Assembly: GCF_004345825.1 (NCBI RefSeq)
Contig: NZ_SLXM01000001.1
Coordinates: 682,001-746,000, forward strand
Length of the DNA stretch: 64,000 bases
Source of the DNA: Tenacibaculum skagerrakense
GTDB lineage: Bacteria; Bacteroidota; Bacteroidia; Flavobacteriales; Flavobacteriaceae
Direction of reading: 5' to 3'
Both the position numbers and the translations under genes were made by a program. Below the pieces are notes generated by a model. The model saw only the letters and a list, made by a program, of their open reading frames with translations, was not told the origin of the DNA and did not search any database. The stretch's first letter is position 1; each line of letters opens with the position of its first letter. Positions 9,627-19,458 of this stretch are shown one piece after another.

Positions 9627-12023
9627 TTATTTGGATAAAATGACTTCTTGTGAGATTAATTTTCCTGATTTTGTAATTCCTTCTAAGTGAATCTTTATTT
9701 TCTTTTGTGTATTCAAAGGAACTTTTACGTTTTTAGTTGAATTTGCTTCAATGTCAATTATTGGTTCCCAAAAAACACTTCCATATTTTTTATACGTTTC
9801 GTTGGTGAAAGAAGGGTAAATTGGATTGTAATATTCTTTTTCAGTAGCAAATCCAACAGGTATTTGAATATTTGAGAAATTTGCTCTTTTATCAATATAC
9901 TCGGTAGGGTTTAATCTGTAGATGTGAATCTGTTCACCAAATCTTGAAGGATCTCGACCGTAAAAAATTTCTTTCACAGTATTTAAATATATCATTTCTA
10001 ACATCCATAAAGATTGTGATATTTCTTCACCGTCCAAAAATACTCTAACAGCAGGTCTTCCAAATCTTTCGTTAAACTCATCTCCTCCTTCTGGTGCGGA
10101 ATTTAATCCAGAGTTATTTGATCCTGACAGAGAATTTATACCTCTTAGAGTTATAGTTAAGTCTCCAATTTCATTTCGTAATACGGAATAATTTTTAGAA
10201 CGAATAAAATCTACTACGGTCTCACCCGAAGCAATAATTATATTATCCATTTTTGTACTTGTTAGCATCGTTACTCCGCCATAAATATTATCTTGGTTTT
10301 TGGTTTTCCTTCTGTTTCTTATAGCTGTAACTTCTACTTCGTTTAAATCTTCGAATTCACTTTTTAATGATTTAAAATTACTTACTTCGAGTTCTAAGTT
10401 TTTAATAGTTGGAAATTGAGAAATATCAATATTTTCCAATAAAGAGTTACTAGAGTAAGAAATCGCTGGAAAAACTTTGAAATAATTCCCGTTACTACTT
10501 AATCCAAGTTTAAGAGTAGAGTTTTTCTTAATGAAAGAATTTTTAAGAATCCAAGGATTTTCAGTAGGGTTAATTATTCGAATAAGATTATTTTCCTTTG
10601 AGGTTAAAACAATAGATTGTTTTGAGGTTAAACGTTTGTTTAGTCTCAATGTTAGATCTATTCCGTTTTCAAAAGTATAGTCTGTTGCTGGGGGAGTTGT
10701 GAAAATGGAATTCCAGTTATATTTACTCCATCCTTGAGTAAGCAAAAGAAGATCCAAGTCTCTTTCTTGTCCTTTGTAAGGTTTACCTAAAAGTTGCATA
10801 GCATTTTGGATATCTCCCTTTACATAAGGTTTAAGTAAAAAAGACGATATAATATTATTGTTAGGATGATAAGCTTGTGTGTTTTCGGGTAAAAAAGAAG
10901 CACTTAAGTACACTTCTTCTTTTGAGGGGTTCGTAAACTTCACAGTAATTGAATCATTACGTATTTTTTTTGTGTTGCTAATTTTAATATTCTGAAATAA
11001 ATCATCTGATTTTACAAATATAATGCGCTCCGAAATAGGTTGATTTTGATCATTAAAAACAGTAATAATATTAATACCTGGATCTACTTCTTGTTCTTTT
11101 AAAATTAATCCATAATTGATTTGATTTGCATCTAGCGTGAAAAGAAAGTTTCGGTAACTACGGGTGTTATGAACTAAAACTCGATATTGCTTCCCCGAAA
11201 AATCGTTCAAGGTTTCTTGATTTGTAATTATATTTAAACTTATGCTTTTAGGGTTTTTACTATTTACAATTAATGAGAATCCTTTTGGTTCTGGTTTTGG
11301 AAGAACCGCTTCTATTTCTGATCCATTATCTAAAATAGCATAGAAAGTATAAACATCATTTTCTCTAAGAAATAATCGTACGCTATTCATACCGAGAGAG
11401 TTCGTGTTGAAATGACGAATAGCATTCCCATTTTGGTCTTTAATTATACCTTTTTGGATTTTTACTCCTTGGTTTTTATAGTCTTTAATTAATACTCCGA
11501 TGTTATTTAAAGTATTTGCAACATAATGACCGCCTTCAGGAAATAATTTAAACTCATAGAAGTCATGTTTATTAGCCGTTATTTTTTCTTGGTTTTCAAC
11601 TTGTCTTATAAGTTTTATTTTTTGATAATAAGCGTTATCCTCTTTGAAGTTTTTCATCCATTTTGTAGATGCTTTTAAATAATATTCTTTATCAGTATAA
11701 GTTGAGTCAAGAAGAAAACTTCCACGTCCGATACCATTAGTAATATGAATTAGTTTTTGTTTAATCAAAGAGGCGTTCTCATTAAAAACAGAAACATATA
11801 GATTGGTAGTAGTAGGATGTAGTTTTTGAGAATTTTGTTCTTGTATATATGCCTTAAACCAAATTTCTTCTCCTTGCAAAAAACTCGTTTTGTTTAAATG
11901 TAAAAATGGAATCTCTCGTGTATTTTCAAAATATTCTTGATATTTCTCATCTGTTGTTTTTTCTTGAGCAAAAGAACTCAAAACAACTAATAGAAAGAAT
12001 GTTAGTATGTAATTTTTTTTCAT
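9627..12023 (-). CDS. Macroglobulin/plug-type surface protein, paralogue 1 of 3
   Basis: 798 residues; first gene of the tandem cluster and nearest to the promoter. Signal peptide (1-19, ending SFAQ), MG2-like N-terminus (FLHLNKTSFLQGEEIWFKAY), beta domains, and a plug-like segment (GETVVDFIRSKNY, RVFLDGEEIS, VKEIFYGRDPSRFG). It carries a Gly/Ser/Asn-rich insertion (SLSGSNNSGLNSAPEGG, about residue 655) absent from paralogue 3. The tandem arrangement, near-equal lengths and shared motifs indicate duplication in place. What the family does is not established; similar proteins in Bacteroidota are annotated only by domain. I infer a surface or periplasmic role. Confidence 0.82.
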   Translation of the reverse strand: MKKNYILTFFLLVVLSSFAQEKTTDEKYQEYFENTREIPFLHLNKTSFLQGEEIWFKAYIQEQNSQKLHPTTTNLYVSVFNENASLIKQKLIHITNGIGRGSFLLDSTYTDKEYYLKASTKWMKNFKEDNAYYQKIKLIRQVENQEKITANKHDFYEFKLFPEGGHYVANTLNNIGVLIKDYKNQGVKIQKGIIKDQNGNAIRHFNTNSLGMNSVRLFLRENDVYTFYAILDNGSEIEAVLPKPEPKGFSLIVNSKNPKSISLNIITNQETLNDFSGKQYRVLVHNTRSYRNFLFTLDANQINYGLILKEQEVDPGINIITVFNDQNQPISERIIFVKSDDLFQNIKISNTKKIRNDSITVKFTNPSKEEVYLSASFLPENTQAYHPNNNIISSFLLKPYVKGDIQNAMQLLGKPYKGQERDLDLLLLTQGWSKYNWNSIFTTPPATDYTFENGIDLTLRLNKRLTSKQSIVLTSKENNLIRIINPTENPWILKNSFIKKNSTLKLGLSSNGNYFKVFPAISYSSNSLLENIDISQFPTIKNLELEVSNFKSLKSEFEDLNEVEVTAIRNRRKTKNQDNIYGGVTMLTSTKMDNIIIASGETVVDFIRSKNYSVLRNEIGDLTITLRGINSLSGSNNSGLNSAPEGGDEFNERFGRPAVRVFLDGEEISQSLWMLEMIYLNTVKEIFYGRDPSRFGEQIHIYRLNPTEYIDKRANFSNIQIPVGFATEKEYYNPIYPSFTNETYKKYGSVFWEPIIDIEANSTKNVKVPLNTQKKIKIHLEGITKSGKLISQEVILSK

Positions 12024-12047
12024 ATTGAATTTTTGAAATGTTTATCT

Positions 12048-12078
12048 TAAAGATATTAAATAATTAGTTTGATAGCAA
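12048..12078 (-). promoter_or_regulatory. Promoter of the three-paralogue cluster
   Basis: On the minus strand TTG (12078-12076) is followed after 20 bases by TATCTTTA (12055-12048), seven of eight positions of TAnnTTTG. Transcription would start near 12042, giving a short leader of about 19 bases before the ATG at 12023. Confidence 0.5.
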
Positions 12079-12082
12079 GATG

Positions 12083-12114
12083 AATGAGTGAACGATACGT
12101 TTCAATGAGTGAAC
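12083..12114 (-). promoter_or_regulatory. Direct repeat AATGAGTGAAC x2, period 21 bp (candidate LytTR operator)
   Basis: AATGAGTGAAC occurs perfectly twice, at 12083-12093 and 12104-12114 (on the transcribed strand, GTTCACTCATT twice). The 21-bp period is two helical turns, and the pair lies directly upstream of the -33 TTG. LytTR-family regulators bind direct repeats of about 9 bp with this period. The assignment to a LytTR protein is inference. Confidence 0.5.
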
Positions 12115-12124
12115 ATGATTTCGT

Positions 12125-12154
12125 AAAAAAAAGCAACCCCGTAAGGGATTGCTT
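12125..12154 (-). terminator. Intrinsic terminator of the exported 151-residue protein gene
   Basis: Stem AAGCAA..TTGCTT with an inner CCC/GGG (12131-12154). On the minus strand it is followed by a run of eight T, 20 bases beyond the stop of the gene at 12174. Confidence 0.85.
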
Positions 12155-12173
12155 CAATAAGTTATAAGAAAGA

Positions 12174-12629
12174 CTATTTGGACTTTGTAAACAAATATAT
12201 TTCTCTATCGTAACTCGGATTTGAAACATAAATTTTACTAAACTCTTTTAATCTTCTATTATCTAAAAGATAAAGTCTGTTTATACCCATTCCGAGTATT
12301 TGTGTATTGTCCAGATAAATTGAGGTAACTCCTCTACTGGCACTTCCAAAGCTTTTTTCTCTATACATCTTGCTTCCATCTTCAATAGTATTAAATGAAG
12401 TAGACTGCTCATTTAGTTTTTTTAGTTCACAATAATTAAAACCACCTTCTTTTCTAAGAAATGAAAATACAAATTGATTCAAATTAAAAGATTCATCAAT
12501 CTCATAAGCTTTGAAACTTATAAATTCGTTCTTTTTTGAAGAGTTTTTGGCTAATTGTTGAGCTGATAGTCCAGATGCTGCAAAAAGAGCTAAGACAAAA
12601 GATGTAATGAAAAGTTTTTTTGTGTTCAT
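12174..12629 (-). CDS. Exported protein of unknown function
   Basis: 151 residues that I do not recognise. The signal peptide (1-23, ending GLSAQ) is clear. The mature protein has one cysteine, no membrane segment and a hydrophilic, probably mixed alpha/beta sequence. It is a single-gene unit bounded by terminators on both sides (one between it and groEL, one after its stop). Its neighbour on the far side is the three-paralogue cluster, which has its own promoter, so shared function cannot be claimed. Confidence 0.7.
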   Translation of the reverse strand: MNTKKLFITSFVLALFAASGLSAQQLAKNSSKKNEFISFKAYEIDESFNLNQFVFSFLRKEGGFNYCELKKLNEQSTSFNTIEDGSKMYREKSFGSASRGVTSIYLDNTQILGMGINRLYLLDNRRLKEFSKIYVSNPSYDREIYLFTKSK

Positions 12630-12681
12630 AGCATTAAAATTTAAAAGTTAGTAATACTAAAATAACATCAAGAATTAGACC

Positions 12682-12715
12682 AAAAAAATGAGCTTTGATT
12701 TTTATCAAAGCTCAT
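12682..12715 (-). terminator. Intrinsic terminator of groES-groEL
   Basis: A perfect 12-bp stem (ATGAGCTTTGAT / ATCAAAGCTCAT, loop TTTT) followed on the minus strand by a run of T (complement of 12682-12687), 34 bases beyond the groEL stop. Confidence 0.92.
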
Positions 12716-12749
12716 TTAATATATTTAACTCATTAAAATTAAAGAATGA

Positions 12750-14399
<1,650 letters not shown>

Positions 14400-14478
14400 T
14401 TATCCTATTGAATAGGAATCTAGTTAATTTTTGTTTTTAATGAGATTCCGAATTGAAATCGGAAAGAGAGTTTAAAAA

Positions 14479-14754
14479 TTAAATGATAGCCATGATGTCT
14501 GACTCTCTCATCATTAAGTAATCTTTTCCTTCGAATTTTAATTCTGTTCCTGAGTATTTGCCATACAAAACAGTATCTCCAACTTTTACAGTTAAAGGTT
14601 CGTCTTTTTTACCAGTTCCAATGGCAACTATAGTTCCTTTTTGTGGTTTTTCTTTTGCGTTATCAGGTATAATAATTCCTGACGCAGTAGTAGTTTCAGC
14701 TGCAGCTGGTTCTACTAGAACTCTATCTGCTAAAGGTTTGATGTTTAATCCCAT
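14479..14754 (-). CDS. groS: Co-chaperonin GroES (10 kDa)
   Basis: 91 residues, the standard length. It starts with [12 protein letters not shown], has the mobile loop ([19 protein letters not shown]) that docks onto GroEL, and the conserved [13 protein letters not shown]. It forms the heptameric lid of the chaperonin. It is the first gene of groES-groEL and follows the secG terminator, so it has its own promoter in 14755-14875, where an inverted repeat is seen. Confidence 0.99.
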   Translation of the reverse strand: MGLNIKPLADRVLVEPAAAETTTASGIIIPDNAKEKPQKGTIVAIGTGKKDEPLTVKVGDTVLYGKYSGTELKFEGKDYLMMRESDIMAII

Positions 14755-14804
14755 TTTATTTAAAAATTTTGATTAATCTGTGTTTAAATTTTTCAGTTTA
14801 TATT

Positions 14805-14840
14805 TTGTCAGAAATTATGCCAATGCTACAAAACTGACAA
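14805..14840 (-). promoter_or_regulatory. Inverted repeat TTGTCAG-N22-CTGACAA in the groES promoter region
   Basis: Perfect 7-bp arms at 14805-14811 and 14834-14840, 51 bases before the groES start. Between them on the minus strand lies TTGGCATAATTTCTGA, which resembles a -24/-12 sigma-54 element (GG at the -24, GA rather than GC at the -12). No exact TAnnTTTG box is seen here. It could be a heat-shock operator or an alternative promoter. Confidence 0.4.
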
Positions 14841-14875
14841 TTTTTCTTAGCTTCATTGGTTTTAAAATTTGATAT

Positions 14876-14910
14876 AAAAAAAAATGCCAACGTGTCATCG
14901 TTGGCATTTT
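14876..14910 (-). terminator. Intrinsic terminator after secG
   Basis: Perfect 12-bp stem AAAATGCCAACG / CGTTGGCATTTT with loop TGTCAT, followed on the minus strand by T residues. It ends the miaB-to-secG transcript, 22 bases beyond the secG stop, and separates it from groES. Confidence 0.9.
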
Positions 14911-14932
14911 ATATATTTTTATCTCTCAATTA

Positions 14933-15265
14933 CTATTGAACTGAATCTTTTGTAGTATCAGGAGTAGTAGTTGTTGCTGGTGCAGTAGTTTCAACTCCAT
15001 CTAAAGTATTCGTTAAATCTGGAGTGTTGTTAGCGTTACCTCTGTCAATTGCAAAGTTTGATAATAAGATTAATGCAAACATAGCAATAGCTAAAGTCCA
15101 AGTTGTTCTGTCTAAAAAGTTGTTTGTGTTTTGAACACCACCAATATTTTGTCCACCACCACCGAAAGTAGAAGACAATCCTCCTCCTTTAGGATTTTGA
15201 ACCATAACGATTAAAATTAATGCAATCGCAACAATGATTATTAAAATTAAAATTGGTAAATACAT
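14933..15265 (-). CDS. secG: Preprotein translocase subunit SecG
   Basis: 110 residues. SecG is the small inner-membrane partner of SecYE. Two transmembrane helices (residues ~3-22 and ~52-70) flank the hallmark cytoplasmic loop with QNPKGGGLSSTFGGGG. The tail is Thr/Pro-rich and poorly conserved. I start at ATG 15265, where MYLPILIL opens the first helix; a longer frame from 15316 would add 17 basic residues before it and run into the upstream gene. It is the last gene of the operon, seven bases after the TPR gene. Confidence 0.93.
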   Translation of the reverse strand: MYLPILILIIIVAIALILIVMVQNPKGGGLSSTFGGGGQNIGGVQNTNNFLDRTTWTLAIAMFALILLSNFAIDRGNANNTPDLTNTLDGVETTAPATTTTPDTTKDSVQ

Positions 15266-15272
15266 ATCTTTA

Positions 15273-15968
15273 TTATGATTTTTGTAAAATTCGTATCTTC
15301 TTAATTTGGTCTGCAAAGAAACTACTTTTTTCTGGATATTTCAAACTTAAAATTTCATAAGCTTTAATAGCATTATCATATTTTTTTTGTTCCAAGTAAA
15401 TTTTTGCTAAAGTTTCCGTCATTAATAGCGGCTCATGAACGGTTTCTATAGGTATATTAGTAGGTGTAGCGTTCTTGCTTATTTTGGATATTTTAGGATT
15501 ATTTGCAATAAAACTGTCAATAATATTATCTTGTAAAGACTTTTCTTTAGGTGGATTTATTTTTCTTATTGTTCCACTCGATAGTTGCAACCATTGATTA
15601 AAAGAATGTGTTTCATTCTTGTCAAAAGAGAGTGGTTGACCAATTCCCAACTCATCTTTTACCTTTTCAAAGGTGGATGTGCTTACGTTATCCTTAAGAA
15701 TACTTTTGCTCTCAGATTCTTGTTTTTTATTGAATACATCAGAAGTAATGAAATCAAATAAAATTGATCTATCGGTTGTGTAAGCGGCAGTAACTTTTAG
15801 TTCGTTATTGTATTTAAAACTTTCTTGATCTTTTAACGCTTTTAATAAAAGAGCTCTAGCTGATTGGAAATAAGGATATTTATCAATAACAGACTTCAGT
15901 TCGTTAACATTCTCTCTTTCTAAAGCTTCAGGGTTCTTTAAAATAGCTATGTAATTACTTTTTACCAT
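15273..15968 (-). CDS. TPR-containing cytoplasmic protein
   Basis: 231 residues without signal or membrane segment. The N-terminal part (YFQSARALLLKALKDQ) and the C-terminal part (LAKIYLEQKKYDNAIKAYEI, followed by LKYPEKSSFF) are helical repeats of TPR type. The middle (about 80-165) is low-complexity and polar. It overlaps the lptE stop region by seven bases and is followed at once by secG. The order lptE, TPR gene, secG is conserved in flavobacteria, but the role of this protein is not known to me. An assembly or scaffold role in envelope biogenesis is inference. Confidence 0.82.
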   Translation of the reverse strand: MVKSNYIAILKNPEALERENVNELKSVIDKYPYFQSARALLLKALKDQESFKYNNELKVTAAYTTDRSILFDFITSDVFNKKQESESKSILKDNVSTSTFEKVKDELGIGQPLSFDKNETHSFNQWLQLSSGTIRKINPPKEKSLQDNIIDSFIANNPKISKISKNATPTNIPIETVHEPLLMTETLAKIYLEQKKYDNAIKAYEILSLKYPEKSSFFADQIKKIRILQKS

Positions 15969-16468
15969 TTTGCAACAGATGCATTAAAAATATCTTGAGT
16001 AATTCTAGGTAAAATTTCATTATAAGCAGCTTCTAAAACGCTACCTGCTAATTGTTCTGAAGCTCCATAATCATAATAAAAAGAAAATTGTTTTTCAAAA
16101 TCATCTTTTTCTTCAAGAGCGTTCGTAAATCGAACGTTTATTGATATTGTTAATCGGTTTTGGGCAGCTGTTTGATTAGCAGTAGCACTAATTGGTGAAA
16201 TTCTATATCCTGTAATTTCACCTTCAAATCGTAAATCACCACCAGCATTAACCAATGTTAGGTTAGTTTGTCGAGTAAATAAATCTTGTAAATCTTGAGT
16301 GAATCGCTGACTTAAAGAAGGTTCTACTAAGGCAGCTTGATTAGGAAAGAAGTTTACCTGAATAGTTTTAGCATTACCAGTATTTCCGCCTGTAAATGAA
16401 TAAGCACCACAACTAACTAAGATTAATGTGAATAAGAAAGCTGTAAAAAAGAATATATTTTTTTTCAT
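15962..16468 (-). CDS. lptE: LptE-type LPS assembly lipoprotein
   Basis: 168 residues with a lipoprotein signal (hydrophobic run ending LVSC, then GAYSF). The SFTGG and KTIQVNFFPNQAALVEPSLS start and the long amphipathic body (FEGEITGYRISPIS, then NRLTISINVRF) fit the Bacteroidota LptE family, which plugs the LptD barrel in the outer membrane. I take ATG 16468 (MKKNIFFF) over the one four codons upstream because the lysines then begin the signal peptide. It lies 34 bases after the sigma-54-type activator gene and overlaps the TPR gene by seven bases. Confidence 0.88.
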   Translation of the reverse strand: MKKNIFFFTAFLFTLILVSCGAYSFTGGNTGNAKTIQVNFFPNQAALVEPSLSQRFTQDLQDLFTRQTNLTLVNAGGDLRFEGEITGYRISPISATANQTAAQNRLTISINVRFTNALEEKDDFEKQFSFYYDYGASEQLAGSVLEAAYNEILPRITQDIFNASVAKW

Positions 16469-16502
16469 GTTAATTATCAATAAACAAGTTTACAAAAATC
16501 TA

Positions 16503-17726
16503 TTATAAATCATATTGTTTGATTTTTCTATAAAGTGTTCTCTCAGAAATTCCTAATTCTTTCGCAGCTAATTTTCTTTTTCCTTTGTTTTTTTCGAGAG
16601 ATTTTTTAATCATTTCCACTTCTTTTTCTTGTAAAGATAAGTTTTCGTCTTCTTCAATTGTCTCAATAAAATCATAATTATTGTCAGAAGAAGATTTTGG
16701 TATTTGTACTACTTCTACATTGTTAGAGAAATCTTGGTCATCATAAATTCGTTGAATTAAACCTCGATTTTCTTCTTGAACTTCTTCCACATCACTATTT
16801 TGCATTAAATCTAAGGTTAATTTTTTTAGATCATTAATGTCGTTACGCATATCAAATAGTATTTTGTACATGATATCACGTTCGCTGGAAAAATCACTTG
16901 AAGAAGATGAATTTCCTACTAGCGCAGGTAAGTTGTTAGTAGTGTTATTAGGTAAATATTGCGATAAAATTTCAGGAGAAATAACTCTGTTTTCTTCCAT
17001 AATTGAAACTTGTTCAGCGATATTTTTTAACTGACGTATGTTTCCAGGAAAACGATAGTTTAATAACATTTTACTAGCATTCTCATCTAATCTTATTACA
17101 GGTATTCTGTTTTTTTGAGCAAAATCCGATGCAAATTTTCTAAATAACAAATGGATGTCATTTCCTCTTTCACGTAGAGGAGGAAGTGAAATTTCGATGG
17201 TACTTAATCGGTAATACAAATCTTCACGAAACTTTCCTTTGTTAATAGCTTCTTGCATTTTAACATTGGTAGCAGCTACAATTCGAACATTTGTTTTTTG
17301 TACTTGTGAAGAACCTACTTTTATAAATTCCCCATTTTCCAAAACGCGGAGTAATCTTACTTGGGTAGTTAAAGGTAATTCTCCAACTTCATCTAAAAAA
17401 ATAGTTCCACCATCAGCAACTTCGAAGTAACCTTTTCTAGCTTGGGTAGCACCCGTAAATGCACCTTTTTCATGACCAAACAATTCACTGTCAATTGTAC
17501 CTTCTGGAATTGCTCCACAGTTAACAGCGATATACTTTGCGTGTTTTCTGTGCGATAATTGATGAATTATTTTTGGTATATTTTCTTTACCAACACCACT
17601 TTCACCAGTAACCAAAACGGAAATATCAGTAGGAGCAACTCGAATAGCTTTTTCAATTGCTCTGTCAAGTTGAATATCGTTACCAATAATTCCAAATCGT
17701 TGTTTTACTGCTTGTAAATTTTCCAT
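16503..17726 (-). CDS. Sigma-54-dependent AAA+ transcriptional activator without receiver domain
   Basis: 407 residues. A central AAA+ domain occupies most of the first 245 residues: Walker A GESGVGKE (41-48), the sigma-54-contacting GAFTGA loop (88-93), Walker B GGTIFLDE (106-113), and RFPGNIRQLKN near 230. A Fis-type helix-turn-helix (KRKLAAKELGISERTLYRKI) ends the protein. Between them is an acidic linker. There is no receiver, GAF or PAS domain in front; the AAA+ domain begins almost at residue 12. Such truncated activators are controlled by partner proteins or by expression. It is encoded between miaB and lptE, a conserved flavobacterial order; its target promoters are not known from this window. 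Confidence 0.93.
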   Translation of the reverse strand: MENLQAVKQRFGIIGNDIQLDRAIEKAIRVAPTDISVLVTGESGVGKENIPKIIHQLSHRKHAKYIAVNCGAIPEGTIDSELFGHEKGAFTGATQARKGYFEVADGGTIFLDEVGELPLTTQVRLLRVLENGEFIKVGSSQVQKTNVRIVAATNVKMQEAINKGKFREDLYYRLSTIEISLPPLRERGNDIHLLFRKFASDFAQKNRIPVIRLDENASKMLLNYRFPGNIRQLKNIAEQVSIMEENRVISPEILSQYLPNNTTNNLPALVGNSSSSSDFSSERDIMYKILFDMRNDINDLKKLTLDLMQNSDVEEVQEENRGLIQRIYDDQDFSNNVEVVQIPKSSSDNNYDFIETIEEDENLSLQEKEVEMIKKSLEKNKGKRKLAAKELGISERTLYRKIKQYDL

Positions 17727-17807
17727 AGTGTAAGTAAAGTCTTAGCTCTAAAGTTTTTTTGAATAATTCTTTTAAAGTTAGAATTTCATCTTTTAAGCCG
17801 TTTTTAA

Positions 17808-19262
17808 TTAATTGTTTTCAGAATATCCAACTGCTATTCCTTTTAATGTTGTAGAAGTACAATCTTCAATTCTTACATTAACAAAATCACCAAGTTTATA
17901 ATGTTCTTTAGGAAATACAACTACTGTATTTTGTGTATTTCTACCTTTCCATTCATTTTCATTTTTCTTTGAAGTTCCTTCAATTAAAACTTCTTGAATT
18001 TTGCCAATATGCTCTTTTGCTCTATATAAACTATGCTCTTGTTGTAAATTGATGATTTCTTGTAAACGACGTTTCTTTACTTCTAACGGTACATCATCTT
18101 CCATTTTTTTAGCAGCCAACGTTCCTGGTCTTTCAGAATAAGCAAACATGAAACCGAAACTATACTTTACTTTTTCCATTAAGTCAAGTGTGTCTTGATG
18201 ATCTTGTTCAGTTTCTCCACAGAAACCAGCAATCATATCTTGACTTAAATTCATTTCAGGAATTATCTTATAAATATTTTCTACTAATTCTAAATATTCT
18301 TCACGAGTGTGAAGACGATTCATAGCTTTTAACATACTGTTACTTCCACTTTGAATAGGTAAGTGAATGTATTTACATATGTTTTTATGTTTTGCCATTA
18401 CATGTATTACATCTAAGGTCATATCTTGTGGATTAGATGTAGAAAAACGGAAACGCATTTTTGGGAATTCTGTAGCACACATATCTAATAATTGTGCAAA
18501 GTTAACCGCAGTCGCTTGTGCCATTTCAGAAGCCTTGTTGAAATCCTTTTTAAGCCCACCGCCATACCATAAATAGGAATCTACATTCTGACCTAAAAGA
18601 GTAATTTCTTTAAAGTTTTTTTCATGCATAGAACGAATTTCCTCAATAATACTTTGAGGATCTCTACTACGTTCTCTACCACGAGTAAAAGGAACTACAC
18701 AGAACGTACACATGTTGTCGCAACCTCTCGTGATTGACACAAAAGCAGAAACCCCGTTTGAATTCAATCGAACAGGAGAAACATCGGCATAGGTCTCTTC
18801 TTTAGATAAAATAACATTTACTGCGTCTCTTCCCGCTTCAACTTCTTCAACTAAGTTAGGTAAGTCTCGGTAAGCATCTGGTCCAACCACTAAGTCTACA
18901 ATTTTTTCTTCTTCTAAAAATTTAGCTTTTAATCGTTCAGCCATACAACCTAACACACCTACTTTCATCTTTGGATTGCGCTTCTTGGCGTGGTTGTATT
19001 TTTGAAGTCTGTTTCTAACCGTTTGCTCTGCTTTTTCGCGAATTGAACAAGTATTTACTAAAACTAGATCAGCTTCTTCAATATTCCCTGTAGTATTAAA
19101 TCCTTCTTCAGCTAAAATTGCGGCAACAATTTCACTGTCATTCATATTCATTTGACAACCATAACTTTCAATAAAAAGTTTTTTTGAATTACCTTCTTTT
19201 TGCTCTGTTAATAAAGGCTTGCCTTGTATCTTTTCGTCTATTACTTTTTCAATCTGTTCCAT
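17808..19262 (-). CDS. miaB: tRNA-2-methylthio-N6-dimethylallyladenosine synthase MiaB
   Basis: 484 residues. MiaB is a radical-SAM enzyme that methylthiolates i6A37 in tRNAs reading UNN codons. The N-terminal UPF0004 domain (FIESYGCQMNMNDSE) supplies three cluster cysteines (YGCQ, VNTCS and LGCMAE); the radical-SAM CxxxCxxC is RGCDNMCTFC; a TRAM domain (EVLIEGTSKKNENEWKGR) ends the protein. Its promoter has an exact -7 box, TATCTTTG, on the minus strand at 19298-19291. It is first in the miaB-to-secG run, 81 bases before the activator gene. Confidence 0.97.
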   Translation of the reverse strand: MEQIEKVIDEKIQGKPLLTEQKEGNSKKLFIESYGCQMNMNDSEIVAAILAEEGFNTTGNIEEADLVLVNTCSIREKAEQTVRNRLQKYNHAKKRNPKMKVGVLGCMAERLKAKFLEEEKIVDLVVGPDAYRDLPNLVEEVEAGRDAVNVILSKEETYADVSPVRLNSNGVSAFVSITRGCDNMCTFCVVPFTRGRERSRDPQSIIEEIRSMHEKNFKEITLLGQNVDSYLWYGGGLKKDFNKASEMAQATAVNFAQLLDMCATEFPKMRFRFSTSNPQDMTLDVIHVMAKHKNICKYIHLPIQSGSNSMLKAMNRLHTREEYLELVENIYKIIPEMNLSQDMIAGFCGETEQDHQDTLDLMEKVKYSFGFMFAYSERPGTLAAKKMEDDVPLEVKKRRLQEIINLQQEHSLYRAKEHIGKIQEVLIEGTSKKNENEWKGRNTQNTVVVFPKEHYKLGDFVNVRIEDCTSTTLKGIAVGYSENN

Positions 19263-19290
19263 GATCTATAAACTCGTTCTTAGTGGAGGG

Positions 19291-19298
19291 CAAAGATA
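19291..19298 (-). promoter_or_regulatory. -7 promoter element (TATCTTTG) of miaB
   Basis: Exact TAnnTTTG on the minus strand, 29 bases upstream of the miaB start. The region 19263-19458 is divergent between miaB and topA and holds one -7 box for each direction. Confidence 0.5.
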
Positions 19299-19405
19299 CA
19301 ACCAATTTTATGATTATGTGACAAATTGTCATTAAATAATTGCTATCACAGAATTTAAATTAGCGTTAATTCTTAGAAAACAATTCTCAATAAAAAAAAA
19401 CTATA

Positions 19406-19413
19406 TACTTTTG
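19406..19413 (+). promoter_or_regulatory. -7 promoter element (TACTTTTG) of topA
   Basis: Exact TAnnTTTG, 45 bases before the topA ATG, in a strongly A-rich stretch. A convincing -33 TTG is not seen. Confidence 0.5.
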
Positions 19414-19458
19414 CACTTTAAAGAACACTACATACTGGTGTAAACCAAATGAAAAAAT

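Noticed and set aside
15266..15316. Extended SecG N-terminus
   Set aside because: It would overlap the TPR gene by 44 bases and put basic residues before the first membrane helix; ATG 15265 fits SecG.
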